From Streptomyces abyssomicinicus (lineage in GTDB: Bacteria > Actinomycetota > Actinomycetes > Streptomycetales > Streptomycetaceae): a stretch of 64,000 nt of DNA. Under the pieces are notes generated by a model. The model had not been told where the DNA came from. It was given only the letters and a program-made list of their open reading frames with translations, and did no database searches. Location: the NCBI RefSeq assembly GCF_008974245.1, contig NZ_BBZI01000014.1, positions 186,001 through 250,000 on the forward strand, read 5' to 3'. Shown here piece by piece: positions 35,798 through 44,769 of this stretch. Positions within the stretch are counted from its first letter, which is position 1. Each line of letters opens with the position of its first letter. The translations under genes were made by a program, and so were the position numbers.

Positions 35798-36478
35798 ATG
35801 GCTGAGACCTCCCGCGCCGCCGGCGCCCAGACCCTCGCCCGAGGCCTCCGTGCGCTCGAGCTGGTGACCGCAGCACGTGACGGGCTCACGGTCCAGGAGG
35901 TCGCCGAGCGGCTCGACGTCCACCGCTCGATCGCCTCCCGCCTGCTGAGCACCCTGGCCGACTTCCGCCTCGCGGTGCGTGGCGGCGACGGCCGTTACCG
36001 GGCGGGCGTCGGCCTGGCCGCGCTCGCCGGTGGCATCCACGCGACCCTCCGGGCGGAGGCCGAGCCGGTCATGCGCGACCTCGCGGACGAGCTGGGCGCC
36101 ACGATCTCGCTGCTGGTGACCGAGGGGGCCGACGCCGTGGCGCTCCTGGTGATGGAGCCCCCGGCCGCGAGCTGGGTGCTGTCCTTCCGCACCGGCAGCC
36201 GGCACCCGCTCGGCCGGGGATCCGCGGGCGTCGCCCTGCTGGCGGCCCGCCCGCCGGCTCCCGGGGACGCGGCCGACGTCGTCCGGGCGCGGGAGCGCGG
36301 CTACGCCGCCACCTTCGGGGAGGTCGAGCCCGGCGCCCACGGGGTCGCCGTGCCCGTCGAGGTGCCGGGACTGCCCGCTGCCTGCCTGAATCTCATCACC
36401 TACCGCTCCGAGATCGCGCAGAAGGCGCCCGCCTCCCTGATCGCCGCATCGGCACGTCTGGCCGAACGCCTCGCCTGA
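35798..36478 (+). CDS. IclR-family regulator of the phenylpropionate genes
   Basis: 226 residues. N-terminal winged helix (LARGLRALELVTAARDGLTVQEVAERLDVHRSIASRLLSTL region) and a C-terminal effector domain with the family's GSRHPLGRGSAG motif. It is divergent from the transporter and followed by mhpC, mhpA and mhpB, the usual position of an MhpR/HppR-type local regulator. The two TGCAAATAACGC elements flank this gene. Confidence 0.9.
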   Translation: MAETSRAAGAQTLARGLRALELVTAARDGLTVQEVAERLDVHRSIASRLLSTLADFRLAVRGGDGRYRAGVGLAALAGGIHATLRAEAEPVMRDLADELGATISLLVTEGADAVALLVMEPPAASWVLSFRTGSRHPLGRGSAGVALLAARPPAPGDAADVVRARERGYAATFGEVEPGAHGVAVPVEVPGLPAACLNLITYRSEIAQKAPASLIAASARLAERLA

Positions 36479-36530
36479 GCTCCGGAAATTGACTTCCGGG
36501 TCCGACGGTGGTGCTATGGCCGCACCAGGA

Positions 36531-36561
36531 CGTGCAAATAACGCGTGAAGGCGTGCACATT
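36531..36561. promoter_or_regulatory. IclR-type operator upstream of mhpC
   Basis: TGCAAATAACGC (36533-36544) is identical to the element upstream of the transporter and is again followed by a GCGTGCACATT arm (36551-36561). It lies 34 bases before the mhpC start codon, suitable for repression or for activation from a nearby promoter. Confidence 0.75.
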
Positions 36562-36577
36562 GAGCACAGGAGGCGTT

Positions 36578-37441
36578 GTGACTCTGACCCAGGAATCCGC
36601 GGCCCGCGACATCACCCTCCCGTCGGGCACGCACCTGAGGTACTACGAGGCCGGTGACGCCTCGGCGCCGCCGGTCGTGCTCCTGCACGGCTCCGGGCCG
36701 GGGGCGACCGGCTGGTCGAACTTCTCCGGGAACATCGAGGCCGTCGCCCGGGGCGGATTCCGCGTCCTCGCCCCCGACATGCCCGGCTGGGGCGAGTCGG
36801 ACGCCGTCAGGACCGTCGACATGGACCACGACAGCGACCTGATCGCCTTCCTCGACGCCCTCGGCATCGAGAAGGCGGCGCTGGTCGGCAACTCGATGGG
36901 CGCCCACACCGCGGTCCGGTTCGCCACCCTGCACCCCGAGCGCATCAGCCACCTGGTCACCATGGGCGCCTCGCTGGGCCGCGGTCCGGTGAAGAACCTG
37001 TTCTCCGCCGGGGACGGCCCCAGCGAGGGCCTGAAGGTCATCGCCCGCGCCTACCGCGACCCCAGCCCGGAGAACATGACGGCGCTGGTCGAGATCATGA
37101 CCTTCGACAAGGCCCGGTTCGCCACGCCCGAGCTCACCCAGGCCCGCTCGCGGGCCGCCCTGGCCCACCCCGAGCACCTGACGAACTACGTCGAGGGCCT
37201 CGCCCACGGCGCGCCGATCCCGGTCAGGGTCGACCGCGACCGCATCCCGGAGATCCAGGTGCCGGCCCTGATCATCCACGGCAAGGACGACCGGGTCCTG
37301 CACTTCGAGGTCAGCCTGTGGCTGACCGCCAACATCCCCGACTCCCGCCTCGTGCTCCTCAACCGCTGCGGGCACTGGGCGATGATCGAGCACGCCGACG
37401 AGTTCAACCGTCTCGTCGTGGACTTCCTCTCGCACAACTGA
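36578..37441 (+). CDS. mhpC: Meta-cleavage product hydrolase
   Basis: 287-residue alpha/beta hydrolase. Oxyanion motif LLHGSGPGATGWSNF, nucleophile elbow GNSMGAH, acid in HGKDDRVLH and catalytic His in NRCGHWAMIEH. It hydrolyses the C-C bond of the ring-fission product (2-hydroxy-6-oxonona-2,4-dienedioate in the Mhp pathway). GTG 36578 is chosen because AGGAGG lies four bases upstream. First gene of the mhpCAB operon. Confidence 0.9.
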   Translation: MTLTQESAARDITLPSGTHLRYYEAGDASAPPVVLLHGSGPGATGWSNFSGNIEAVARGGFRVLAPDMPGWGESDAVRTVDMDHDSDLIAFLDALGIEKAALVGNSMGAHTAVRFATLHPERISHLVTMGASLGRGPVKNLFSAGDGPSEGLKVIARAYRDPSPENMTALVEIMTFDKARFATPELTQARSRAALAHPEHLTNYVEGLAHGAPIPVRVDRDRIPEIQVPALIIHGKDDRVLHFEVSLWLTANIPDSRLVLLNRCGHWAMIEHADEFNRLVVDFLSHN

Positions 37442-37452
37442 GGCCGCCGCAC

Positions 37453-39162
37453 ATGTCCACCCCCACTCTTGACACCGACGTCGTCGTCATCGGAGCCGGA
37501 CCCGTCGGGCTCACCCTCGCCAACCTCATCGGCGTGCGCGGCCACCGCGCCGTCGTCCTGGAGGCGCGGCAGGAGCTGATCGACTACCCGCGCGGCGTCG
37601 GCCTCGACGACGAGGCCATCCGCACCCTCACCACCGCCGGGCTGTGGGAGCAGGTCCAGCCCTTCACCGTCCCGCACCACGTCGTGCGGCTCGTCAACGG
37701 CACCGGCCAGGTGCTCGCCACCAACGACCCCACGACCGAGGAGTTCGGCCACCCGCGCAAGCACGGGTTCATCCAGCCGCTCGTCGACAAGGAGCTGGCG
37801 GCCGGACTCGGGCGCTTCGCCGGGCACGAGCTGCGCTTCGGCCACCGGGTCACCGGCCTGGAGGACCGCGGCGACCACGTCGCCGTCACCGCCGAGCGCC
37901 TCGACGCCGACGGCGCGGTCCTGGAGACCGTCACCGTCACGGGCCGGTACGCCGTCGGCTGCGAGGGCGGCAGCTCCTTCACCCGCAAGTGGATGGGCGT
38001 GGAGTTCGAGGGCAAGTCCCCGTCGACCCGGTGGGTCGTGGTGGACGTCGCCGACGACCCGATCGGCACGCCGTCGGTCTACCTGGGCGCGGACCCCCGC
38101 CGCCCCTACGTGTCCATCGGCCTGCCGCAGGGCGTGCGCCGCTGGGAGTTCATGCTCCACGACGACGAGCCCACGGACCTGGTCGACGACCGGGCCTTCA
38201 TGGACTCGCTGCTCAGGCGCCACGTCCCGGACCCGTCCGCGCTGAAGATCATCAACCAGCGCACCTTCACCCACCACGGGCGGGTCGCCGCCACCTTCCG
38301 CAAGGGCCGCGTCTTCCTGGCCGGGGACGCCGCGCACCTCATGCCGGTGTGGCTCGGCCAGGGCTGGAACTCCGGTGTGCGTGACGCCACCAACCTCGCC
38401 TGGAAGCTCACCGCGGTCCTGAACGGCGACGCCGGCGACGCCCTGCTCGACACGTACACGACGGAGCGCCGCAAGCACGCCGCCGACATGATCGACGTCA
38501 ACATGACCGCCGGCACCGTGATGAAGATGCGGCCCCTCGGCGGCTGGCTGCGCGACCGCACGGCCTCGGCGCTCAACCTCGTGCCGACGTGGAAGTCCTA
38601 CTTCACCGAGCTGCGCTTCAAGCCGATGCCCCGCTACGCCGCCGGCGTGGTCGTCGACCAGGTGACGCTGACGCCCGGCACGGCCCGGGCGAGCTTCAAG
38701 GACGGGAAGCTCTTCCCGTTCGTCGACTCGGCCGGCTCGGCCTCGCCCGTGGGGCTCCAGTTCATCCAGCCCCGCGTCACGACCGACGAGGCCCGGGACG
38801 TCCTGCTGGACGAGGTCACCGGCGACTGGTGGACCCTCGCGTCCTGGGGCGGCGACCCCACGGCCCACCTCACCGCCGCGGACCTCGATTTCGTCCGGCG
38901 GCACCGGATCCGACTGGTCTCGTTCGTGCCGGAGACCCAGCGGGAGTGGGCGCGGAAGCGGTTCGCCGGCTCGCCGGCGCCGGTCACCGTGGTCGGCGAC
39001 CCGTCCGGCGCGCTCAAGAACTGGTTCGACGTGCGCGCCTGCGGCACCGTCGTCCTGCGTCCCGACCGCTTCGTGGCCGCCGCGTGCCTGACCCAGCAGA
39101 CGTCCACGGCGCTCGCCGCCCTCAAGCGGGCCGGCGCGCTCGCCGAAGGAGTTCCCGCATGA
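37453..39162 (+). CDS. mhpA: 3-(3-hydroxyphenyl)propionate hydroxylase-type FAD monooxygenase
   Basis: 569 residues, class A flavoprotein hydroxylase. GAGPVGLTLANLIGVRG (FAD Rossmann) at the N-terminus, the RxxGLDDEA region, and GRVFLAGDAAHLMPVWLGQGWNSGVRDATNLAWKL (second FAD motif, DG-type). Hydroxylates the aromatic ring to the catechol substrate of MhpB. The stop overlaps the mhpB ATG (ATGA). Substrate assignment rests on the neighbours. Confidence 0.92.
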   Translation: MSTPTLDTDVVVIGAGPVGLTLANLIGVRGHRAVVLEARQELIDYPRGVGLDDEAIRTLTTAGLWEQVQPFTVPHHVVRLVNGTGQVLATNDPTTEEFGHPRKHGFIQPLVDKELAAGLGRFAGHELRFGHRVTGLEDRGDHVAVTAERLDADGAVLETVTVTGRYAVGCEGGSSFTRKWMGVEFEGKSPSTRWVVVDVADDPIGTPSVYLGADPRRPYVSIGLPQGVRRWEFMLHDDEPTDLVDDRAFMDSLLRRHVPDPSALKIINQRTFTHHGRVAATFRKGRVFLAGDAAHLMPVWLGQGWNSGVRDATNLAWKLTAVLNGDAGDALLDTYTTERRKHAADMIDVNMTAGTVMKMRPLGGWLRDRTASALNLVPTWKSYFTELRFKPMPRYAAGVVVDQVTLTPGTARASFKDGKLFPFVDSAGSASPVGLQFIQPRVTTDEARDVLLDEVTGDWWTLASWGGDPTAHLTAADLDFVRRHRIRLVSFVPETQREWARKRFAGSPAPVTVVGDPSGALKNWFDVRACGTVVLRPDRFVAAACLTQQTSTALAALKRAGALAEGVPA

Positions 39163-40097
39163 GCCTCGCCCTCGTCACCATGTCCCACTCGCCCCTGCTG
39201 GAGTTCAACGATCCGCCGGCGGAGGTCAAGGCCGAGGTCGACGCCGCCTTCGAGCAGGCCCGTTCCTTCGTCCGGGACTACGACCCGACCCTGGTGGTCG
39301 CGTTCGCCCCCGACCACTACAACGGCTTCTTCTACGACCTGATGCCGCCGTTCTGCATCGGCTACGAAGCCCTCGGCGTCGGCGACTACGGCACCGCCGA
39401 AGGGCCGCTCGACGTCCCGACCGAGCTGTCCGAGCGGCTCGCCCAGCACGTGATCGACCACGACGTCGACGTGGCGATCTCCCGCCGGATGGAGCTCGAC
39501 CACGGAGCGGTCCAGCCGCTGGAGATCCTCTTCGGCGGCATCGCCACCGTGCCCACCATCCCGGTCTTCGTCAACGGCGTGGCGAAGCCGTTCACCTCGA
39601 TGCGCCGGGTCCGCCTGCTGGGTGAGGCGGTCGGATCGTTCCTGGCGACCCTCGACGAACGCGTCCTGGTGATCGGCTCCGGCGGCCTCTCCCACGACCC
39701 GCCGGTACCGCAGTGGGCCACCGCCGACGAGCAGGCGCGCAAGCTGCTGCTCGACGGGCGCCACCCCACCGCCGCGGCCCGCGACGCGCGCCAGCAGCGC
39801 GTCATCGACGCGGGCAAGGCGTTCGCGGCCGGCACCTCCCCGATCCGCGACCTCAACCCCGAGTGGGACCGGGCGCTCATGGAGACCCTCGCCTCCGGAG
39901 ACCTCGGCCCCGTCGACGCGATGGTCCCCGCGGAGATGGCGGAGGCCGCCGGGAACTCCGCGCACGAGGTCCGCACCTGGGTGGCGGCGTTCGGCGCGCT
40001 CGGCGCGGCCGGCCCGTACGAGGTCGGCACGCGGTACTACCGGCCGATCCGGGAGTACATCGCCGGGTTCGGAGTGATGACCGCGAAGACCCTCTGA
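39159..40097 (+). CDS. mhpB: 2,3-dihydroxyphenylpropionate 1,2-dioxygenase
   Basis: 312-residue class III extradiol dioxygenase (LigB fold). Metal-binding His10 in VTMSHSPLLEF; FAPDHYNGFFYDLMPPF; and the catalytic LDHGAV motif. Cleaves the catechol meta to the hydroxyls; MhpC then acts. Last gene of the local catabolic operon: mhpD/E/F-type genes for the lower pathway are absent here and must be elsewhere. Confidence 0.92.
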   Translation: MSLALVTMSHSPLLEFNDPPAEVKAEVDAAFEQARSFVRDYDPTLVVAFAPDHYNGFFYDLMPPFCIGYEALGVGDYGTAEGPLDVPTELSERLAQHVIDHDVDVAISRRMELDHGAVQPLEILFGGIATVPTIPVFVNGVAKPFTSMRRVRLLGEAVGSFLATLDERVLVIGSGGLSHDPPVPQWATADEQARKLLLDGRHPTAAARDARQQRVIDAGKAFAAGTSPIRDLNPEWDRALMETLASGDLGPVDAMVPAEMAEAAGNSAHEVRTWVAAFGALGAAGPYEVGTRYYRPIREYIAGFGVMTAKTL

Positions 40098-40113
40098 CCA
40101 CCGCCCGTCACCC

Positions 40114-40147
40114 ACCGCCCGCCACCGGGGTCCCGGAGGCGGGCGGT
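40114..40147 (+). terminator. Hairpin after mhpB
   Basis: ACCGCCCGCC (40114-40123) pairs with GGCGGGCGGT (40138-40147), 14-base loop, 17 bases after the mhpB stop. Probable terminator of the catabolic operon. Confidence 0.7.
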
Positions 40148-40197
40148 CGGCATCTCCCCGCCCGGCCCCGTCGCGCCGTCGCGCGCACGAGGCGCCC

Positions 40198-40229
40198 GGG
40201 GCCACACCCGCCACGGTGGGTGTGGCCCC
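40198..40229. terminator. Second hairpin downstream of mhpB
   Basis: GGGGCCACACCC (40198-40209) is perfectly complementary to GGGTGTGGCCCC (40218-40229) with an eight-base loop. It is flanked by two copies of a GAGGCGCCCGGGGCC-like sequence. Confidence 0.65.
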
Positions 40230-40917
40230 CCGCGCATGAGGCGCCCGGGGCCCCCGTGGCGCTACCGCGGCCGACCGGCCCGCCTGACCCGGGGGCCACG
40301 GCACCGCCCGGTCCGGCGCCGTGCCCGGCCGGCGCCCGTGCGGGGCGCTCGGGGCGGGCGGGCGCCCGACGGGTCCGCCGTCGGCGACCGGTTCCCGGCC
40401 GGTGCGGCAGGTCGCCCTGCCGGACCGCCCGCCGTCGCCCCGCCCGCCGCCAGGGTTCCGGCGGTGGGTGTGCCGGCACCGCCCGGTCCGGCGCCGGGCC
40501 GGGTCGAGGGCCGTCGGCCGCGCGTCGCGTCCAGGCCCCCGAGTGACGCCGGGCCTCGGCGCGGCCGAGGACGTGCGGTGGCCGCGCGCCCCGGCCCCGG
40601 CCCCTCGGGCCCGCACCGGGCGTCGCCCGGTGCGGGCCGACCGCGTGAGGGGCCCGGGACGCGAGCACCCCGTGGGGTGGCCGCGGGTGAGGGGCCCCGG
40701 CCGGTGCGGCAGGGCGCCCGGCCGGCAGGCCGGCGAGCGGGCGATCCGCTGCTGTGGCCCTGTGCGCACGCCGTACACCCGCTCCAGCCGCCGGTCCGGG
40801 CAGCGGCTCCCCTCGGCGGCTCCCCGCAGAGCCGGCCCCGCCGTCGTACGCGCTCCGCCGAAATTGACCGGATCGCACACTTGCCCCTGCCCCGGAAGCC
40901 CGTCATATCATGGGCCG

Positions 40918-40932
40918 AACGAACGGTCGGTT
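40918..40932. promoter_or_regulatory. Candidate PaaR-type operator upstream of paaA
   Basis: AACGAACGGTCGGTT is an imperfect palindrome 16 bases before the paaA start, resembling TetR-family PaaR operators. A possible -10 (TATCAT, 40906-40911) overlaps its left side. No regulator gene is adjacent. Confidence 0.5.
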
Positions 40933-40948
40933 GGGATTGGTGAAACGG

Positions 40949-41935
40949 ATGACGGCACAACAGGCCACCGCGTCGGCCGCGCCCGGCGCTCTTCCCCCGC
41001 TGCAGGAGCACTTCGACGCGACGATCGCGCGCGACCAGCGGATCGAGCCGCGGGACTGGATGCCGGACGGCTACCGGTCCACGCTGATCCGGCAGATCGC
41101 CCAGCACGCCCACTCGGAGATCATCGGCATGCAGCCGGAGGGCGAGTGGATCACCCGCGCCCCGTCGCTGCGCCGCAAGGCCATCCTGTTCGCGAAGGTC
41201 CAGGACGAGGCCGGTCACGGCCTGTACCTGTACTCGGCGGCCGAGACCCTCGGCGCCGACCGCGCCGACCTGACCGAGCGGCTGATCGAGGGGCGCCAGA
41301 AGTACTCGTCGATCTTCAACTACCCCACGCCGACCTTCGCCGACGTCGGCGTCATCGGCTGGTTCGTCGACGGCGCGGCGATCTGCAACCAGGTGCCGCT
41401 GTGCCGCAGCAGTTACGGGCCCTACGCGCGGGCCATGGTGCGGATCTGCAAGGAGGAGTCCTTCCACCAGCGGCAGGGCTACGAACTCCTGATGACGATG
41501 ATGAGCGGCACCGACGCCCAGCGGGAGATGGTCCAGGACGCGGTGAACCGCTGGTGGTGGCCGTCGCTGATGATGTTCGGCCCGCCGGACGACAACTCGC
41601 CCAACTCGGCCGCCTCCATGGCGTGGAAGATCAAACGCCACAGCAACGACGAACTGCGCCGGCGCTTCGTGGACATGACCGTCCCGCAGGCCGAGAAGCT
41701 CGGCGTCACCCTCCCCGACCCCGAGCTGCGCCGGAACGAGGAGAGCGGCCGTCACGACTTCGGCACCCCCGACTGGTCGGAGCTGATGCGCGTCATCAAG
41801 GGCGACGGCCCCTGCAACGCGCAACGGGTGGAAAGGCGGCGCACCGCCCACGAGGAGGGCGCCTGGGTCAGGGAAGCGGCCGCCGCACACGCGGCCAGGC
41901 AGGCGGCCCGCACGGAGAAGGGAACGGCGGCATGA
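40949..41935 (+). CDS. paaA: Phenylacetyl-CoA epoxidase catalytic subunit
   Basis: 328 residues, ferritin-like diiron protein. Carboxylate/His ligands lie in KVQDEAGHGLYLY and CKEESFHQRQGYELL; the WWWPSLMMFGP helix is typical. With PaaB, C and E it converts phenylacetyl-CoA to the ring 1,2-epoxide. ATG 40949 is preferred; GTG 40940 is an alternative. First gene of paaABCDE, with all following junctions overlapping or within 10 bases. Confidence 0.96.
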   Translation: MTAQQATASAAPGALPPLQEHFDATIARDQRIEPRDWMPDGYRSTLIRQIAQHAHSEIIGMQPEGEWITRAPSLRRKAILFAKVQDEAGHGLYLYSAAETLGADRADLTERLIEGRQKYSSIFNYPTPTFADVGVIGWFVDGAAICNQVPLCRSSYGPYARAMVRICKEESFHQRQGYELLMTMMSGTDAQREMVQDAVNRWWWPSLMMFGPPDDNSPNSAASMAWKIKRHSNDELRRRFVDMTVPQAEKLGVTLPDPELRRNEESGRHDFGTPDWSELMRVIKGDGPCNAQRVERRRTAHEEGAWVREAAAAHAARQAARTEKGTAA

Positions 41936-42225
41936 CCGGCAAGCAGCAGGGGTGGCCCCTGTACGAGGTGTTCGTGCGCGGCAAGCGCGGACTGAACCAC
42001 GTCCACGTCGGCTCGCTGCACGCGGCGGACGACCGGATGGCCCTCACCCACGCCCGTGACCTGTACACGCGGCGCAACGAGGGGGTGTCGATATGGGTGG
42101 TGCGCTCCGAGCACATCGCCGCCTCCACCCGCGACGAGAAGGACCCCTTCTTCGCGCCCAGCGCGGACAAGGTGTACCGGCACCCCACCTTCTACGACAT
42201 CCCCGACGACGTCCCGCACATCTAG
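41932..42225 (+). CDS. paaB: Phenylacetyl-CoA epoxidase subunit PaaB
   Basis: 97 residues, matching the family length. WPLYEVFVRGKRGLNHVHVGSLHA and the C-terminal YRHPTFYDIPDDVPHI motifs are hallmarks. It bridges PaaAC heterodimers. ATG 41932 overlaps the paaA stop. Confidence 0.96.
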   Translation: MTGKQQGWPLYEVFVRGKRGLNHVHVGSLHAADDRMALTHARDLYTRRNEGVSIWVVRSEHIAASTRDEKDPFFAPSADKVYRHPTFYDIPDDVPHI

Positions 42226-42235
42226 GAGCAGGGTC

Positions 42236-43066
42236 ATGAGTGACGACCACCTCTACATGACCCTCGCCGAGGGGCACGAGGACGACACCCGGTGGGCCTA
42301 CGGCACCGGCTTCGAGGACCCGCTGCACGGCGTGGACACCACGGTCCCCGAGGACGTCGACGCCGCCGAACTCGCCGCGCTGTGCGCCGCGCTCGGCGAC
42401 GACGCGCTGGTGGGCGCGCAGCGCCTGGCCGAGTGGACGACCCGCGCCCCCGAACTGGAGGAGGAGGTGGCGCTCGCCAACATCGGCCTCGACCTGCTCG
42501 GGCAGGCCCGTCTGCTGTACGCGCGCTGCGGCCGGACCGACGGCACGGGGCGCGGCGAGGACGCCTACGCGTACTTCCGCGACCCCGGCGAGTTCCGCAA
42601 CGTCACCCTGGCCGAACTGCCCAACGGGGACTTCGCGTTCAGCATGGCGAGGCTGCTGGTGCTCTCCAGCTGGCGGCTGCACCACCTCGACGGCCTCACC
42701 GCGTCGCCCGACCCGGTGCTGCGGGCCGTCGCAGCCAAGGGCGTCAAGGAGCTGACGTACCACCGCCGGTACGCGGCCGAGTGGGTCGTCAGGCTGGGCG
42801 ACGGCACCGAGGAGTCGCACCGCCGGATGCGGGCCGGGATCGAGCAGGTGGCGCCGTACCTGGAGGAGCTCTTCGGCGCGTTCGACGCCCGCGCGGAGGT
42901 CCTCGCCGACCTGCGGCAGGTCCTCGACGCGGCGGGTCTGGAACTCCCGGCGACCGCCCCGGCCGCCGCCGGGCCGGGCCGCGAGGGCCGGCACACCGAA
43001 CACCTCGCCCCGCTGCTGCAGGAACTGCAGTCGGTGGCGCGCGCCCACCCGGAGGCGACGTGGTGA
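42236..43066 (+). CDS. paaC: Phenylacetyl-CoA epoxidase structural subunit PaaC
   Basis: 276 residues, ferritin-like fold without the full diiron ligand set. APELEEEVALANIGLDLLGQARLLY and LPNGDFAFSMARLLVLSSW are characteristic. Pairs with PaaA as the non-catalytic partner. ATG 42236 has a GGAGCAGGG site upstream; the stop overlaps the paaD GTG. Confidence 0.95.
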   Translation: MSDDHLYMTLAEGHEDDTRWAYGTGFEDPLHGVDTTVPEDVDAAELAALCAALGDDALVGAQRLAEWTTRAPELEEEVALANIGLDLLGQARLLYARCGRTDGTGRGEDAYAYFRDPGEFRNVTLAELPNGDFAFSMARLLVLSSWRLHHLDGLTASPDPVLRAVAAKGVKELTYHRRYAAEWVVRLGDGTEESHRRMRAGIEQVAPYLEELFGAFDARAEVLADLRQVLDAAGLELPATAPAAAGPGREGRHTEHLAPLLQELQSVARAHPEATW

Positions 43067-43581
43067 CCGGCGCCGTGGCGCCGGAGACCCGGCGGGCCCG
43101 GCGCGTCGCCGAGCAGGTGCCCGACCCGGAACTGCCCATGCTGACCCTGGCCGACCTCGGCGTGCTGCGCGGGGTCGAGGTCGGCGACGACGGAACCGTC
43201 GTCGCCGACCTCACCCCCACCTACTCCGGCTGCCCGGCGATGGCCGAGATGCGGGCCGGCGTGGCCGCCCGGCTGAAGGACGCCGGCTTCGCGCGGGTCG
43301 AGGTCCGCACGGTGCTGGACCCGCCGTGGACCACCGACTGGATCACCCCCGAGGGGCGCCGCAAGCTGGCCGAGCACGGCATCGCCCCGCCCGGCCCGGC
43401 CCCGCGCCGGGCGCCCGGACCGGTGCCGCTCAGCCTGTCGCCGACCCGGCACCGGGTGGCATGCCCCCGCTGCGGCTCGGCGGACACCGAGGAGAGCTCC
43501 CGGTTCGGCGCCACGTCCTGCAAGGCGCTGTGGCGCTGCCTCGCCTGCCGCGAGCCGTTCGAGTACCTCAAGGAGATCTGA
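43063..43581 (+). CDS. paaD: PaaD, metal-cluster maturation factor of the epoxidase
   Basis: 172 residues. N-terminal DUF59/MIP18-like domain (QVPDPELPMLTLADLGVLRGVEV, SGCPAM) and a C-terminal zinc-ribbon-like part (VACPRCGS, CKALWRCLACREPFEYLKEI). Needed for iron-sulfur cluster assembly in the Paa complex. GTG 43063 overlaps the paaC stop (GTGA). Confidence 0.95.
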   Translation: MTGAVAPETRRARRVAEQVPDPELPMLTLADLGVLRGVEVGDDGTVVADLTPTYSGCPAMAEMRAGVAARLKDAGFARVEVRTVLDPPWTTDWITPEGRRKLAEHGIAPPGPAPRRAPGPVPLSLSPTRHRVACPRCGSADTEESSRFGATSCKALWRCLACREPFEYLKEI

Positions 43582-44699
43582 TGGCAGACCTGATGGCCCC
43601 GGTCGGCGCGGCCCCCGCCCCCGGGCGGCGCGTACGGCGGCGCCCGGCCTTCCACTCCCTGCGGGTGACCGCCGTGGACCGGCTCTGCGAGGACGCGGCC
43701 GCGGTGAGCTTCGACGTCCCCGACGAGCTGGCCGAGGAGTTCGCCTTCGCTCCCGGCCAGTCGCTCACCCTCCGCCGCCAGGTGGACGGACGCGACGAGC
43801 GGCGCTCCTACTCGATCTGCTCCCCGGTGGGCGCGGCGCCCCGGATCGGTGTGCGGACGGTGCCCGGCGGGCTCTTCTCCTCCTGGCTGGTCGAGGAGGT
43901 CCGGCCCGGCGACGTCGTCGAGGTCATGGCCCCCACCGGCCACTTCACGCCGGACCTGTCCGCGCCCGGCCACCACGTCCTGATCGCGGCCGGCTCCGGC
44001 ATCACCCCGATGCTGTCCATCGCGGAGTCGGTCCTCGCCGCCGACGACCGCTCCCGCGTCACCCTGTTCTACGGCAACCGCCGGACCGGATCGGTGATGT
44101 TCGCCGACGAGCTGGCCGACCTGAAGGACCTCCACCCCGACCGCTTCCAGCTCGCCCACGTGCTCTCCCGTGAGCCCCGCGAGGCGGAACTGCTGACCGG
44201 ACGGCTGGACGCAGGCCGGCTGGCGGCGCTCGTCGACGGCCTGGTCGACGTGTCCGGGGCCGACCACTGGTGGCTGTGCGGCCCGCACGGCATGGTCCGT
44301 GACGCCCAGCGGGTGCTGGCCGGTCTGGGCGTGCCCGGCGACCGGGTCCACCAGGAGCTGTTCTTCGCCGGCGACGAGCCGGCGCCCCCGGTCCACCGGG
44401 AGGAGGCGCACCCCGACGGGCCGGTCAGCCAGGTCACGGTCGTCCTTGACGGCCGCACCACCACCTCCCCGCTGTCCCGCGCGCAGACCCTGCTCGACGC
44501 GGCGTCACGCGTGCGCCCCGACCTGCCCTTCGCCTGCAAGGGCGGGGTCTGCGGCACCTGCCGTGCGCTGTGCTCGGCCGGCGAGGCGGACATGCGGCGC
44601 AACTACGCGCTCGAGACGGCGGAGATCGAGGCCGGATACGTGCTGACCTGTCAGACCTACCCGGTCTCCGAGGCGCTGACGGTCGACTTCGACAGTTGA
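43581..44699 (+). CDS. paaE: Phenylacetyl-CoA epoxidase reductase PaaE
   Basis: 372 residues: an FAD/NAD(P)H reductase module (RRSYSICSPVG; GHHVLIAAGSGITPMLSI; CGPHGMV) and a C-terminal plant-type [2Fe-2S] ferredoxin (CKGGVCGTCRALC, later Cys in VLTCQTYP). Passes electrons from NADPH to PaaA. ATG 43581 overlaps the paaD stop by one base. No paaG, paaZ, paaK or paaJ genes follow. Confidence 0.96.
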   Translation: MADLMAPVGAAPAPGRRVRRRPAFHSLRVTAVDRLCEDAAAVSFDVPDELAEEFAFAPGQSLTLRRQVDGRDERRSYSICSPVGAAPRIGVRTVPGGLFSSWLVEEVRPGDVVEVMAPTGHFTPDLSAPGHHVLIAAGSGITPMLSIAESVLAADDRSRVTLFYGNRRTGSVMFADELADLKDLHPDRFQLAHVLSREPREAELLTGRLDAGRLAALVDGLVDVSGADHWWLCGPHGMVRDAQRVLAGLGVPGDRVHQELFFAGDEPAPPVHREEAHPDGPVSQVTVVLDGRTTTSPLSRAQTLLDAASRVRPDLPFACKGGVCGTCRALCSAGEADMRRNYALETAEIEAGYVLTCQTYPVSEALTVDFDS

Positions 44700-44769
44700 G
44701 GAGTGGCCCGGCTTGGGCCCCGCACGTGGTGGGCCGCGGCCGGTGCGGTCCGCGCGGCCGGGAAGGCGG

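Larger units (their letters stand above)
40098..40948. other. 850-base gene-free, GC-rich region between mhpB and paaA
   Basis: Long frames on both strands translate to Arg/Ala/Pro/Gly-rich sequence without family features, so no gene is called. Contents: two terminator-like hairpins (40114-40229), GCACCGCCCGGTCCGGCGCC occurring twice (about 40300 and 40478), CCGGTGCGGCAGG occurring twice (about 40398 and 40699), and the paa promoter at the right end. It may hold a decayed gene or regulatory RNA; neither can be shown here. Confidence 0.55.

Noticed and set aside
36545..36577. Upstream in-frame start for mhpC at 36545
   Set aside because: It would place the start codon inside the operator element and has no ribosome-binding site, whereas GTG 36578 has AGGAGG.
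40108..40878. 256-codon minus-strand frame in the mhpB-paaA gap
   Set aside because: Composition is Arg/Ala/Pro/Gly with no recognisable motif, it runs through hairpins and repeats, and frames on the other strand are equally open.
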